Source: Oxalobacteraceae bacterium OTU3CINTB1
Lineage (GTDB): Bacteria; Pseudomonadota; Gammaproteobacteria; Burkholderiales; Burkholderiaceae_D
Assembly: GCA_024123955.1 (NCBI GenBank)
Contig: CP099652.1
Coordinates: 558,001 to 622,000 of the forward strand
Length of the DNA: 64,000 nt
Reading direction: 5' to 3'
The notes below the pieces were generated by a model. It had not been told where the DNA came from and searched no databases. It saw only the letters and a list, made by a program, of their open reading frames with translations. A program made the position numbers and the translations under genes. The number at the start of each line of letters is the position of its first letter. Within the stretch, counting starts at the first letter, position 1. This document shows, in pieces, positions 40,851-48,584 of this stretch.

Positions 40851-40939
40851 GCGAAGCCGTAATCCGCCATCTGTAAGCCGCCGATGGCGCATGCATGGCG
40901 GATTACGCTGCGCTAATCCGCCCTACGTGTCTCCGTGGT
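40824..40939. repeat. REP/MITE-like inverted repeat, family A copy 2
   Basis: Arms of 27 bp (40824-40850 and 40913-40939) are exact complements, containing the same ACGTAGGGCGGATTAG block and inner GTAATCCGCCAT/ATGGCGGATTAC blocks as copy 1. The extra outer ACCACGGAGAC is not in copy 1. Overlaps the 3' end of the ferredoxin gene. Confidence 0.92.
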
Positions 40940-40954
40940 GTATTGTCTCGTTGC

Positions 40955-41260
40955 TCATTTGGATTTGCGCAGGCGGCTCAGCAGCGCGTCGGCCGATTCG
41001 CTGAGCGGCACGCCATGGCGCCGCAACAGCTGGATATTGAGCACCATGTTCTCCAGCACCAGCTTGGCCGCGACGGCCAGCAACGTCAAATGCTTGTCCT
41101 CGTCGCTGAAGTTCTCCATGGCGTCGGCCATCTCGCACAAATGGTTCGAAATCAGCCCGCGCAGATCGTGCTCGTCGAACGGCAGGTCGGCGAAATCGAT
41201 CGGATCCTCCTTCTCCACCTCTTGCATCAGCAGTTCCAGCTCTTGCGGCGTAATCGTCAT
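40955..41260 (-). CDS. Small cytosolic protein of unknown function
   Basis: A 101-residue acidic, helical protein (TITPQELELLMQEVEKEDPIDFADLPFDEHD) with no export signal or known family. ATG at 41260 has GGAG eight bases upstream; a longer version from 41290 lacks one. It diverges from the MoaD-like gene with 99 bp between. Confidence 0.65.
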   Translation of the reverse strand: MTITPQELELLMQEVEKEDPIDFADLPFDEHDLRGLISNHLCEMADAMENFSDEDKHLTLLAVAAKLVLENMVLNIQLLRRHGVPLSESADALLSRLRKSK

Positions 41261-41359
41261 GCGGTGCTCCGGTAGTTGACGCGTTTTCATTTTAGCGAAA
41301 CCGGCGCCAATCCGCGTTAGAATCTGTGGTGAATCCAGTCGACCAATGAGAAAGTAAAC

Positions 41360-41629
41360 ATGGCGCAACTGATTTTTACCCAGCAACTGGGTCGATTCAT
41401 GACCGTGCCGCAGGTGGAGACCGACGCGGCCGATCTACGCGGCGCCCTCGACCAGGCCTTCGACGCCCATCCGAGGCTGCGCGGCTACGTGCTCGACGAG
41501 CAGGGCTGCCTGCGCGAGAACGTGGTCATCTTCATTGACGGCCAGCGCGCCCGTGAACGCGAGCGCTTGAACGACGCGCTCGCGCCCCTGTCCAAAGTCT
41601 ATATCTTGCAAGCACTATCAGGAGGCTGA
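41360..41629 (+). CDS. MoaD/ThiS-like ubiquitin-fold protein with Gly-Gly end
   Basis: An 89-residue beta-grasp protein. Its C-terminus VYILQALSGG has the exposed diglycine that sulfur carriers and ubiquitin-like modifiers use for activation, and RENVVIFIDGQR is the usual MoaD/ThiS inner strand. No E1-like, molybdopterin or thiamin gene adjoins. The next gene starts two bases after its stop; the Gly-Gly codons are at the same time the Shine-Dalgarno of that gene. Confidence 0.82.
   Translation: MAQLIFTQQLGRFMTVPQVETDAADLRGALDQAFDAHPRLRGYVLDEQGCLRENVVIFIDGQRARERERLNDALAPLSKVYILQALSGG
41620..41625 (+). promoter_or_regulatory. Shine-Dalgarno that doubles as Gly-Gly codons
   Basis: AGGAGG, five bases before the ATG at 41631, lies in the last codons (TCA GGA GGC) of the ubiquitin-like gene. 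Constraint on the tail and on initiation coincide. Confidence 0.8.
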
Positions 41630-41630
41630 T

Positions 41631-42719
41631 ATGTCCGACCGCGCCTATCTGGCGACCCGCAAGGGGCTGTTCGAACTCTACCGCACGCACGAGGCGTGGC
41701 ATGTGGACCGGCAGCATTTTCTTGGCGATCCGGTGTCGATGGTGCTGCCGGACCGGCGCGACGGCACCCTGTACGCGGCGCTGAGCCTGGGCCATTTCGG
41801 CAGCAAGCTGCACCGGCTCGATCCGGGCGCGACCGACTGGACCGAGATCGCGGCGCCGGCGTTTCCGCCCAAGCCGGCAGACAGCGACGACAAGGTCGAG
41901 TGGGCCGTCAAGCAAATCTGGTCGCTGGCGGCCGGCGGGCCGGACCAGCCTGGCGTGCTATGGGCGGGGACTTTGCCGGGCGGCCTGTTCCGCTCCGACG
42001 ACCGCGGCGACAGCTGGCGTCTGGTCGAGCCGCTTTGGAACATTCCCGAGCGCAGCCAGTGGATGGGCGGCGGCTACGACGTGCCGGGCATCCATAGCAT
42101 TTGCGTCGATCCGCGCGACAGCCGCTCGGTGCTGGTGGGCGTGTCGTGCGGCGGCGCCTGGCTGACCAGCGACGGCGGCGAGAGTTGGGCGCCGCGCGCC
42201 AGGGGCATGGTGGCGAGCTATATGCCGCCCGAGCTGGCCGAGGTGGAGGCGGTGCAGGACCCGCACCGCATCGTGCGCTGCGCGGGCGAGCCGGACAAGC
42301 TGTGGTGCCAGCATCACAACGGCATCTGGCGCAGCGTCGACAACGGCGCCAACTGGACCGAGGTGCGCGCGGCGCCGCTGTCGAATTTCGGTTTCGCCAC
42401 GGCGGTCCATCCGACGGACGGCGAGACGGCGTGGTTCGTGCCCGCCGAGGCCGACAGCAAGCGCGTGCCGCCGCGCGCGGCGCTGGCCGTCACCCGCACC
42501 ATCGACGGCGGCCAGAGCTTCACCGCGTGGCGCGGCGGCCTGCCGCAGCAGCATTGCTACGACCTGGTCTACCGGCACGGGCTGGCGGTCAGCGACGACG
42601 GCCAGTTGTTGCTGATGGGGTCGACGACCGGCGGCGCCTGGCTGTCGGAGGACGGCGGCGGCCAGTGGCAGACCGTGTCCACCACGTTGCCGCCGATTTA
42701 CGCGGTCAGCTTCGCCTAG
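41631..42719 (+). CDS. BNR-repeat beta-propeller (exo-sialidase-like)
   Basis: A 362-residue cytosolic protein with repeated Asp-box motifs (SDDRGDSWRL, TSDGGESWAP, SVDNGANWTE, TIDGGQSFTA, SEDGGGQW), each about 50-60 residues apart, forming a propeller. It has no signal peptide and lacks clear sialidase catalytic residues, so glycoside hydrolysis is doubtful. Coupled to the ubiquitin-like gene. Its TAG stop overlaps the convergent TetR stop in the shared CTAG. Confidence 0.85.
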   Translation: MSDRAYLATRKGLFELYRTHEAWHVDRQHFLGDPVSMVLPDRRDGTLYAALSLGHFGSKLHRLDPGATDWTEIAAPAFPPKPADSDDKVEWAVKQIWSLAAGGPDQPGVLWAGTLPGGLFRSDDRGDSWRLVEPLWNIPERSQWMGGGYDVPGIHSICVDPRDSRSVLVGVSCGGAWLTSDGGESWAPRARGMVASYMPPELAEVEAVQDPHRIVRCAGEPDKLWCQHHNGIWRSVDNGANWTEVRAAPLSNFGFATAVHPTDGETAWFVPAEADSKRVPPRAALAVTRTIDGGQSFTAWRGGLPQQHCYDLVYRHGLAVSDDGQLLLMGSTTGGAWLSEDGGGQWQTVSTTLPPIYAVSFA

Positions 42720-43342
42720 GCTTTTACTTCGGTCCCGGGGCCGTAGTAGGCCAGGAACATGTCGACGGCGGTCTCGATCACCTTTTGCTGCGTGGCCGCG
42801 TCCAGTTGCGGCTGGTTTAGCGTAACTTGCGGCCAGAAGGCGAAGGTTTTGAGCTGTCCTTGCAGCATCTGCGAGGCCATGGCCGGGTCGGCCTCGCGCA
42901 GCTTGCCGTCGGCCTGCGCCGCGCGCAGCCATTGCGTGACGGCTTCCTCCTTGGCGCTGAGCCGCGCCACCATCTCGTGGGCGCGCGCCGGCGAGTGGAT
43001 CGTTTCGGCGATCGCCACCCGCGCCAGGTCCAGGAAGTAGGCGTCCTGCAGCATCGCCATCTTTTTGCCAAGAATCTCCATTAGCTGTTGTCGCAGCGGC
43101 AACTCCGGCACATACGGCGTTTCCATCAACGCGGTCGTGCTGGTCCATAACTCATGCAATATTTGCGCGAACAGTTCGTCTTTACTGGGGAAGTGGTTGT
43201 AGACGGTGCGTTTCGACACGCCGGCCGTGGCGGCGATCTTGTCCATGCTGGTGGCTTCGAAACCGCTGGCGCGGAACTCCGCAATGGCGGCGTCGACGAC
43301 GGCCTGGCGCTTACGGTCGGTGAGCTTGAGGGGAAGGTTCAT
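42716..43342 (-). CDS. TetR-family transcriptional repressor
   Basis: A 208-residue regulator with the TetR helix-turn-helix near residues 30-55 (TSMDKIAATAGVSKRTVYNHF) and a helical ligand domain of the AefR-like type. It diverges from the metallo-hydrolase gene with 86 bp in between, in which a 28 bp palindrome is the likely operator for both. Confidence 0.9.
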   Translation of the reverse strand: MNLPLKLTDRKRQAVVDAAIAEFRASGFEATSMDKIAATAGVSKRTVYNHFPSKDELFAQILHELWTSTTALMETPYVPELPLRQQLMEILGKKMAMLQDAYFLDLARVAIAETIHSPARAHEMVARLSAKEEAVTQWLRAAQADGKLREADPAMASQMLQGQLKTFAFWPQVTLNQPQLDAATQQKVIETAVDMFLAYYGPGTEVKA

Positions 43343-43380
43343 GGCATTTATTTTACACCGTCTGGTTTACTTTCTCAAAA

Positions 43381-43408
43381 AATGTAACTACACTGTGTAG
43401 TGTACATT
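43381..43408. promoter_or_regulatory. TetR operator candidate
   Basis: ACTACAC-T-GTGTAGT (43387-43401), a perfect inverted repeat, is extended by AATGTA on the left and GTACATT on the right. It lies 21 bp before the hydrolase start and overlaps a likely -10 TACATT. Confidence 0.7.
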
Positions 43409-43428
43409 ATCTGCCCTGGAGCGTTCCG

Positions 43429-44523
43429 ATGCCTTATCAAACCGCTATCGCCAAATCCCCCGCCGATCTCGACGGCCTTGACGGCCTGTCCGTGCCCACC
43501 GCCCCGCGCACGCGCACCGGCAAGTTCCGCAATCCGGTCAAGATGCATGCGATGGGCCTGATGCAGGGCCTGGGCCTGATGTTGCGGGTGCTGTTCGATA
43601 AGCCGGCCGACACCGTGCCGCGCCAGGCCATTCCCGTTCACGCGATCACGCAGCGCCAGTTATTGGATGCTCCGGATCGCACCCTGTTCCGCCTCGGCCA
43701 TTCGACCGTGTTGCTCAAGCTCGACGGCAACTTCTGGCTGACCGATCCGGTGTTCTCCGAGCGCGCCTCGCCGGTGCAGTGGGCCGGTCCGAAGCGCTTC
43801 CACAAGCCGCCGATCAGCATCGACGAACTGCCGCCGATCAAGGGCATCATCCTGTCGCACGACCATTACGACCATCTGGACAAGGCGGCGGTGCTCAAGC
43901 TGGCGGCCAAGACCGAACACTTCATCACGCCGCTGGGCGTGGGCGACCGCCTGATCGCCTGGGGCATCCCGCGCGCCAAGGTGCGCCAGTTGAGCTGGTG
44001 GCAGAGCACGCAGGTGGCCGGCCTGAAGCTGGTGGCGACGCCGGCCCAGCATTTCTCGGGCCGCGGCTTGAACGACCGCAACAAGACGCTGTGGGCCTCG
44101 TTCGTCATCGAGGACCGTGGCCTGAAGGTGTTTTTCAGCGGCGATAGCGGTTACTTCGATGGCTTCAAGGAGATCGGGCGCAAATTCGGCCCATTCGACC
44201 TGACCATGGTGGAGACCGGCGCCTACGATCCGCAATGGCCGGACGTCCATATGCAGCCGGAGGAGTCGTTGCAGGCGCATATCGACTTGCAGGGCAAGGT
44301 CATGATGCCGATCCATAACGGCACCTTCGATTTGTCGATGCACGCGTGGCACGACCCGTTCAACCGGATTTCGGAGTTGGCGGCCGAGCGCAGGCTGCCG
44401 CTGGCGACGCCGGAGATCGGCCTTGCGCTCGACATCACGCAGCCGGCGCTGGACGGCAAATGGTGGGTGCCGCTGGTGGAGCGGGAAACGGCCGCCGCCG
44501 AAGCCGCCGCAGCGAGCGCCTAG
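43429..44523 (+). CDS. Metallo-beta-lactamase-fold hydrolase, NAPE-PLD/UlaG type
   Basis: A 364-residue zinc hydrolase. The metal site HDHYDHLD is near residue 143; further ligands in PAQHFSGRG, FSGDSGY and the late PIHNGTFDL. This group includes N-acylphosphatidylethanolamine phospholipase D and related lipid or lactone hydrolases. It is probably repressed by the divergent TetR protein. Ala/Glu-rich tail at the end. Confidence 0.88.
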   Translation: MPYQTAIAKSPADLDGLDGLSVPTAPRTRTGKFRNPVKMHAMGLMQGLGLMLRVLFDKPADTVPRQAIPVHAITQRQLLDAPDRTLFRLGHSTVLLKLDGNFWLTDPVFSERASPVQWAGPKRFHKPPISIDELPPIKGIILSHDHYDHLDKAAVLKLAAKTEHFITPLGVGDRLIAWGIPRAKVRQLSWWQSTQVAGLKLVATPAQHFSGRGLNDRNKTLWASFVIEDRGLKVFFSGDSGYFDGFKEIGRKFGPFDLTMVETGAYDPQWPDVHMQPEESLQAHIDLQGKVMMPIHNGTFDLSMHAWHDPFNRISELAAERRLPLATPEIGLALDITQPALDGKWWVPLVERETAAAEAAAASA

Positions 44524-44532
44524 GCCTGGTGT

Positions 44533-44886
44533 CTAGGCGGTAACGTCGATCAGCTTGCCGATGGTTTGTCCCTGCGCGTTCAGCTGAGGCCGGACAGCGG
44601 CCGGATTGGCCGTCAGTAGCTGTTCGGCGCGGCTGGGGCGTTCGATCGCACTGCCGAGCGCGGCGCCCAGTTGGATCGCCGACGATTGCGCCGGGGCCTG
44701 CTGTTGCTGGGCCTGGGTGCTTTGCCGCTGGGTATCGGCCAGGGTTTGCCGGTCCTTCGTCAGCTGGCTGCGGCTCTGTTCCAGGCGGCCGGCGTCCTGG
44801 CTCACCCTCGACTGACCCTGTTGCACTTGCCGTTCAGCTTGTGCGACCGAAGCTTGCAATGCATTGGCAGAAATTACGGTGGCCAC
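44533..44886 (-). CDS. Small coiled-coil protein, GTG start
   Basis: A 117-residue Gln/Ala-rich protein with a predicted coiled coil (residues 10-65). Begins at GTG 44886 with AGGGGA upstream. No signal, no known family. Ends 10 bp before the convergent metallo-hydrolase stop. Confidence 0.6.
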   Translation of the reverse strand: MATVISANALQASVAQAERQVQQGQSRVSQDAGRLEQSRSQLTKDRQTLADTQRQSTQAQQQQAPAQSSAIQLGAALGSAIERPSRAEQLLTANPAAVRPQLNAQGQTIGKLIDVTA

Positions 44887-45043
44887 GATATTCCCCTGGT
44901 AACAAAACGCTGGACGCGATGATGCAGAATTGACATCGATCCCTTAAGATTAGGTGATGGCGGACAAAAAGGCAAGGTCCGCCGAGTGTTGTATTTCTCA
45001 TTAGAAAAAGCGATCGCTATGGCGGCAAGCTCATCAGCGCCGC

Positions 45044-45049
45044 TATAAT
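45044..45049 (+). promoter_or_regulatory. -10 element of the LacI-type gene
   Basis: TATAAT, 26 bp before the start at 45076. It rules out the ATG at 45052, which would sit at the transcription start. A palindrome AGCGATCGCT (45009-45018) lies near the -35 region and could be an autoregulatory site. Confidence 0.55.
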
Positions 45050-45075
45050 CAATGATCAACATTGAGCGTTTTTCT

Positions 45076-46089
45076 ATGAATCTTCAGCTCCTGGCAAAGT
45101 TCCTCGGCATGTCGAAGACCACTGTGAGCCGGGCGTTAAACGGTTACCCTGAGGTCAATGTCCGGACGCGCGAGCGGGTTTTGAAGGCCGCCCAGGAGGC
45201 CGGCTACCAGCCCAATCCGCTCGCGCGCAGCCTCGCGCTGGGCCGCACCAATGTGTTCGGCATCATTTATCCGCTGCTGCCGTCCGACCTGGGCGATCCG
45301 ATGTTCCTGGATGTGGTGTCCGGCATGTCGGCCGCGCTCGAGGACGTGGGCAAGAACCTGATCATCGCGCCGGTGTCGCCGAACGCCGAGCAACGCTCCT
45401 ATCAGCAGACCGTTTTGGGCCGCCGTGTCGACGGTTTGGTGGTGGCCCGCACCTTGGTGCGCGACGAGCGCGTCGCCTTCCTCAGCAAATCCAAATTCCC
45501 GTTCATCGCCTACGGCCGCACCGAGCTCGACGCCCCGTACGCCTGGTTCGACTATGACAACGCCTCCGGCACCAGCATGGCCATAGAGCGGCTGCTGGCG
45601 TGGGGGCACAAGCGCGTGGCCCTGATCAGCGCACCGCTGGAAATGAACTTCGCGCGCCAGCGCCGGGACAGTTTCGTCGCCTCGATGGCGGCGGCGGGCC
45701 TGGCTGTCGATCCGCGCTACCTGATCGACAGCAAGCTGGACCGGCGCAGCGGTTACCAGGCGATGCAGCAGTTGCTGGCGTGCTCGCCGCGCCCGAGCGC
45801 CGTCATTGTCGACAACAACATCGCCGGCATCGGCGCAGTGCGCGCCTTGCGCGACGCCGGCGTGGAAATGGGCAAGGAAATGTCCATCATCGTCTGGGGC
45901 AGCATGGCCGACACCCTGGCCGGCGCCAACGTCACCACCATCGACCAGCCGGAGCCGACCAAGGCCGGCGCGCGCATGATCCAGATGCTGCTGGCGCTGA
46001 TCGACGGCACGCCGGCGAGCGAATTGCACGAGTTGTGGCAGCCGGTGTTTTTGGCCGGGACGACGGTTGGGCCCTGTTTGCCGCTTTAA
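45076..46089 (+). CDS. LacI-family transcriptional regulator
   Basis: A 337-residue regulator: LacI helix-turn-helix (LLAKFLGMSKTTVSRALNGYPEV) with hinge helix, and a periplasmic-binding-protein-like sensor domain. No sugar transport or metabolic gene is close, so it is an orphan in this window. Start at 45076 preferred for reasons of promoter position. Followed by an inverted repeat that may end transcription. Confidence 0.88.
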   Translation: MNLQLLAKFLGMSKTTVSRALNGYPEVNVRTRERVLKAAQEAGYQPNPLARSLALGRTNVFGIIYPLLPSDLGDPMFLDVVSGMSAALEDVGKNLIIAPVSPNAEQRSYQQTVLGRRVDGLVVARTLVRDERVAFLSKSKFPFIAYGRTELDAPYAWFDYDNASGTSMAIERLLAWGHKRVALISAPLEMNFARQRRDSFVASMAAAGLAVDPRYLIDSKLDRRSGYQAMQQLLACSPRPSAVIVDNNIAGIGAVRALRDAGVEMGKEMSIIVWGSMADTLAGANVTTIDQPEPTKAGARMIQMLLALIDGTPASELHELWQPVFLAGTTVGPCLPL

Positions 46090-46093
46090 ACCC

Positions 46094-46180
46094 CGGGGTC
46101 AAGTCTGACATTCGGACACGAACTCGGCCGCCATAGGTTGATACGGCTGATCTCGTGTCCGATTGTCAGACTTGACCCCG
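46094..46180. repeat. REP/MITE-like inverted repeat, family B copy 1
   Basis: Arms 46094-46121 and 46153-46180 pair over 28 bp with one mismatch; the outer 17 bp (CGGGGTCAAGTCTGACA) are exact. Lies between convergent LacI and RidA genes and supplies the RidA stop. Copy 2 at 55718 shares the CGGGGTCA-GTC outer block. Confidence 0.9.
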
Positions 46181-46591
46181 ATCTGATGTTTGTTTGATCG
46201 CGGTCGCTTCGATCTCGAACAGCATGCCGTCCAGCGCCAGGCGCGGGACCGGGATCAATGTGCAGGCCGGGGCGGGATTGTCGCCCCACGCTTCGCCCAG
46301 CGCGCTGCCGAAGATGCGCAGGCGTTCTTCACTATGGTCGACGATCAACACCGTAAGCTTGGCGACGTTGGCGAATCCGGCGCCGGCCGCGCTCAATGCC
46401 GTTTGCAGGTTTGCCAGCGCCTGCTTCACTTGCGTTCCGAAATCTTCCGACAGCACGCCATCGGCGTTTTCCCCGCCCTGGCCGGCGATGTAGATCAGCC
46501 GTGCCGGCGCTTCCGCGACGACGACATGGCTGTAGCCGTTGGGACGCGGGTCGTACAAACCGGGTGGGTTGATGAATTTAAGCTGGGTCAT
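46166..46591 (-). CDS. RidA-family protein (YjgF/enamine deaminase)
   Basis: A 141-residue RidA-like protein with the family core (IYIAGQGGENADG, LANLQTALSAAG, CTLIPVPRLA). The final GQV and the TGA stop are provided by the inverted repeat, so the original end is lost. It diverges from the SoxR gene across a SoxR box. RidA enzymes hydrolyse reactive enamines from PLP-enzymes. Confidence 0.85.
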   Translation of the reverse strand: MTQLKFINPPGLYDPRPNGYSHVVVAEAPARLIYIAGQGGENADGVLSEDFGTQVKQALANLQTALSAAGAGFANVAKLTVLIVDHSEERLRIFGSALGEAWGDNPAPACTLIPVPRLALDGMLFEIEATAIKQTSDRGQV

Positions 46592-46630
46592 GGCGGCCTT
46601 TCGTGTGATGAGTGTGCGAACACTATAAAA

Positions 46631-46648
46631 TCTCAACTTAACTTGAGG
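46631..46648. promoter_or_regulatory. SoxR box
   Basis: TCTCAACTTAACTTGAGG matches the SoxR consensus CCTCAAGTTAACTTGAGG at 16 of 18 positions. It lies between the divergent RidA and SoxR starts. Confidence 0.8.
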
Positions 46649-46661
46649 TCAAGGATTTTAT

Positions 46662-47102
46662 ATGGCATCTCCTCCGAAGGAGCTGGGCGTCGGCGAGCTG
46701 GCCGGGCGCGCCGGCGTGGCGGTATCGGCACTGCATTTTTATGAGGCCAAGGGCTTGATTCACTCCTTGCGCTCCGGCGGCAACCAGCGGCGGTACGCGC
46801 GCTCGGTGTTGCGCCGGCTGGCGGTGATCAAGGTGGCACAGCGGGTGGGCATGCCGCTGGCGGCCATCGCCGAGGCGTTGAATGCGCTGCCGTCCGGGCG
46901 CACGCCGACGGTGGCGGACTGGCGCCGCCTCTCGGCCGCGTGGAAAGCGGAACTCGATGAGCGCATCCGTACGTTGACGCAGTTGCGCGATCAACTGGAT
47001 GGCTGCATCGGTTGCGGGTGCCTGTCGTTGAAGGCCTGCCCGCTACGCAATGCACAGGATGCATTGGCGCAGGAGGGCGCGGGGCCGCACTTCAAGCCTT
47101 AG
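46662..47102 (+). CDS. soxR: SoxR redox-sensing MerR-family activator
   Basis: A 146-residue MerR-family protein. The 2Fe-2S site Cys115, Cys118, Cys120 and Cys126 ([14 protein letters not shown]) is diagnostic of SoxR, which is activated by redox-cycling compounds or superoxide. N-terminal winged helix [18 protein letters not shown] SoxR box precedes it. No soxS is present; the divergent RidA gene is the likely target. Confidence 0.92.
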   Translation: MASPPKELGVGELAGRAGVAVSALHFYEAKGLIHSLRSGGNQRRYARSVLRRLAVIKVAQRVGMPLAAIAEALNALPSGRTPTVADWRRLSAAWKAELDERIRTLTQLRDQLDGCIGCGCLSLKACPLRNAQDALAQEGAGPHFKP

Positions 47103-47147
47103 CCCCAACCAACGCATAGCGCGCGCGGCGCTACACTCGGTGCGGGG

Positions 47148-47642
47148 CTAGGCGCTGGATGCGCCGCCCCTGTTGTCCACCGACGGCGTCGAGCCGCTGC
47201 TGGGGTCGCCGCCGGTCAGCGGTGTGGCGTGACCCGACGACGTTCCCGTGCCGGTGCGTGTGTCGTCGGCGGAGGCGGCTTCTCCAAGTCCGGTCCGTCC
47301 GGCCACGGCCGCTCCCGCCGCGTTGTCGCCGCCGCCGGCCAGCGAGCCGCCGGGCGCGCCGGGCGCGCCAACGCCATCGATCCCATCGGCCTGATGGCGC
47401 GGTCCTTCGCCGCCGGGACCGCCAGCGCCGCCCGACTGGCGCGCGCCGGCGGCCGCATCGCTGCCGGTGGCGGCCACCTGCGCCGCAGTGGTGGGCGCGC
47501 CAGTGAAGTCCGGCCCGGCGGTCGCGGTTACCGGCTGGGTTCCCGCCGAGGGTACATCGCTGCGCGTTGGCTCCGCCTTTTGTGCGTTTCCTGGAGGCTG
47601 CCGCTCAGCAGTGCTTTGTTGATCGCGTTGCTCGTTGCTCAT
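47148..47642 (-). CDS. Low-complexity Gly/Ala-rich protein
   Basis: A 164-residue disordered protein rich in Gly, Ala, Thr and Asp without Cys, Trp or Tyr. Start at 47642 with CGGAG upstream; the longer frame from 47672 lacks one. Not recognised. It may not be a folded enzyme; stress or desiccation roles of such proteins are only a guess. Confidence 0.5.
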   Translation of the reverse strand: MSNEQRDQQSTAERQPPGNAQKAEPTRSDVPSAGTQPVTATAGPDFTGAPTTAAQVAATGSDAAAGARQSGGAGGPGGEGPRHQADGIDGVGAPGAPGGSLAGGGDNAAGAAVAGRTGLGEAASADDTRTGTGTSSGHATPLTGGDPSSGSTPSVDNRGGASSA

Positions 47643-47772
47643 GATGGTCTCCGGTGTTTCATGCGTTGACAAATTCTGCCAAAATTTATCGTGAATCGGC
47701 GTCCTTTTCCGGCGCGCACGATTCAGGCATGGACCCCATGGTTACGAGGACACAGCAAACGAGGAGGACAGC

Positions 47773-48105
47773 ATGAACCAGCACAACAGTGATGAGAAGC
47801 TCGACCCGCAAGATCCGGAACGCATGCGTATGCAACCGCCGATTCCCACCCATCCGCCCGATCCGATCCAGAACGACGATGTCGATAAGGTGGTGGCGTC
47901 CAATACGCCCGGGCAGGATCTGAACGACCCCGCGCTGGTCAGCACCGGCATCGGCGCCGGTGCGCCGATTGACGAAGTCGGCGGTGCCGGTTTGGGCCGG
48001 CCGCCGGGCGGGGGCAATGATAACGGTGGGGAAGAGACGCCAGCGACCGAGCGCGATCGCGACGTGCGCGCGGTGGATCAGCAGGATCGGACCGGCCAGA
48101 CGTAA
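47773..48105 (+). CDS. Small disordered acidic protein
   Basis: A 110-residue Pro/Asp/Gly-rich hydrophilic protein (PPIPTHPPDPIQNDDVDKVV). Strong GAGGAGG ribosome site. Similar in style to the low-complexity protein on the other side of the gap, from which it diverges. Unknown. Confidence 0.6.
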   Translation: MNQHNSDEKLDPQDPERMRMQPPIPTHPPDPIQNDDVDKVVASNTPGQDLNDPALVSTGIGAGAPIDEVGGAGLGRPPGGGNDNGGEETPATERDRDVRAVDQQDRTGQT

Positions 48106-48147
48106 GGCGCGCGGCATCACGCCGGCCGCGCTGGCCGGCGGCCTGGC

Positions 48148-48543
48148 CTACATTGTTGTCGGGGACGGTGTCTGGCCACCGGCCTCGGCACGCTCCTGGC
48201 AGCGAATGCAGGTTTGCGCGGTCGGCAGCGCCAGCAGGCGCGCTTCGGGAATCTCTTCGCCGCAGACGGCGCAAACGTTTGCGACGCCTTCGTCAAGGCG
48301 GCCCCTGGCAACATCAATAGCGTGCAGCAATTCGCGCTCCTGTCCCAGCAACGCCATCTGGTCGTCGCGCTGATACGCGGCCTGCGAGACGTCGTCCGGC
48401 TGTCCCTGATGGGCCAGCAAGGACACCGCCGCCGGCTCGTCCGAGCTGTCAGAACGGGTGCGGATTTGCGCGAGCACGTCGTCACGCGCGCTGTCGAGCC
48501 GCTTGTGCAGCTCGGCCGATGTTTCGGCAGAAAGTGTAGTCAT
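48148..48543 (-). CDS. TraR/DksA-family zinc-finger protein
   Basis: A 131-residue protein: coiled-coil N-terminal part and a C-terminal zinc finger of the TraR/DksA form, CAVCGEEIPEARLLALP followed by CIRC (four Cys). Such proteins act on RNA polymerase through the secondary channel. Strong AGGAGG upstream. It lacks the DksA acidic tip pair as far as I can see. Confidence 0.88.
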   Translation of the reverse strand: MTTLSAETSAELHKRLDSARDDVLAQIRTRSDSSDEPAAVSLLAHQGQPDDVSQAAYQRDDQMALLGQERELLHAIDVARGRLDEGVANVCAVCGEEIPEARLLALPTAQTCIRCQERAEAGGQTPSPTTM

Positions 48544-48584
48544 GGTCTTCCTCCTGCGGGTTGGTTAGTCGGTGTTTGGTTCGT

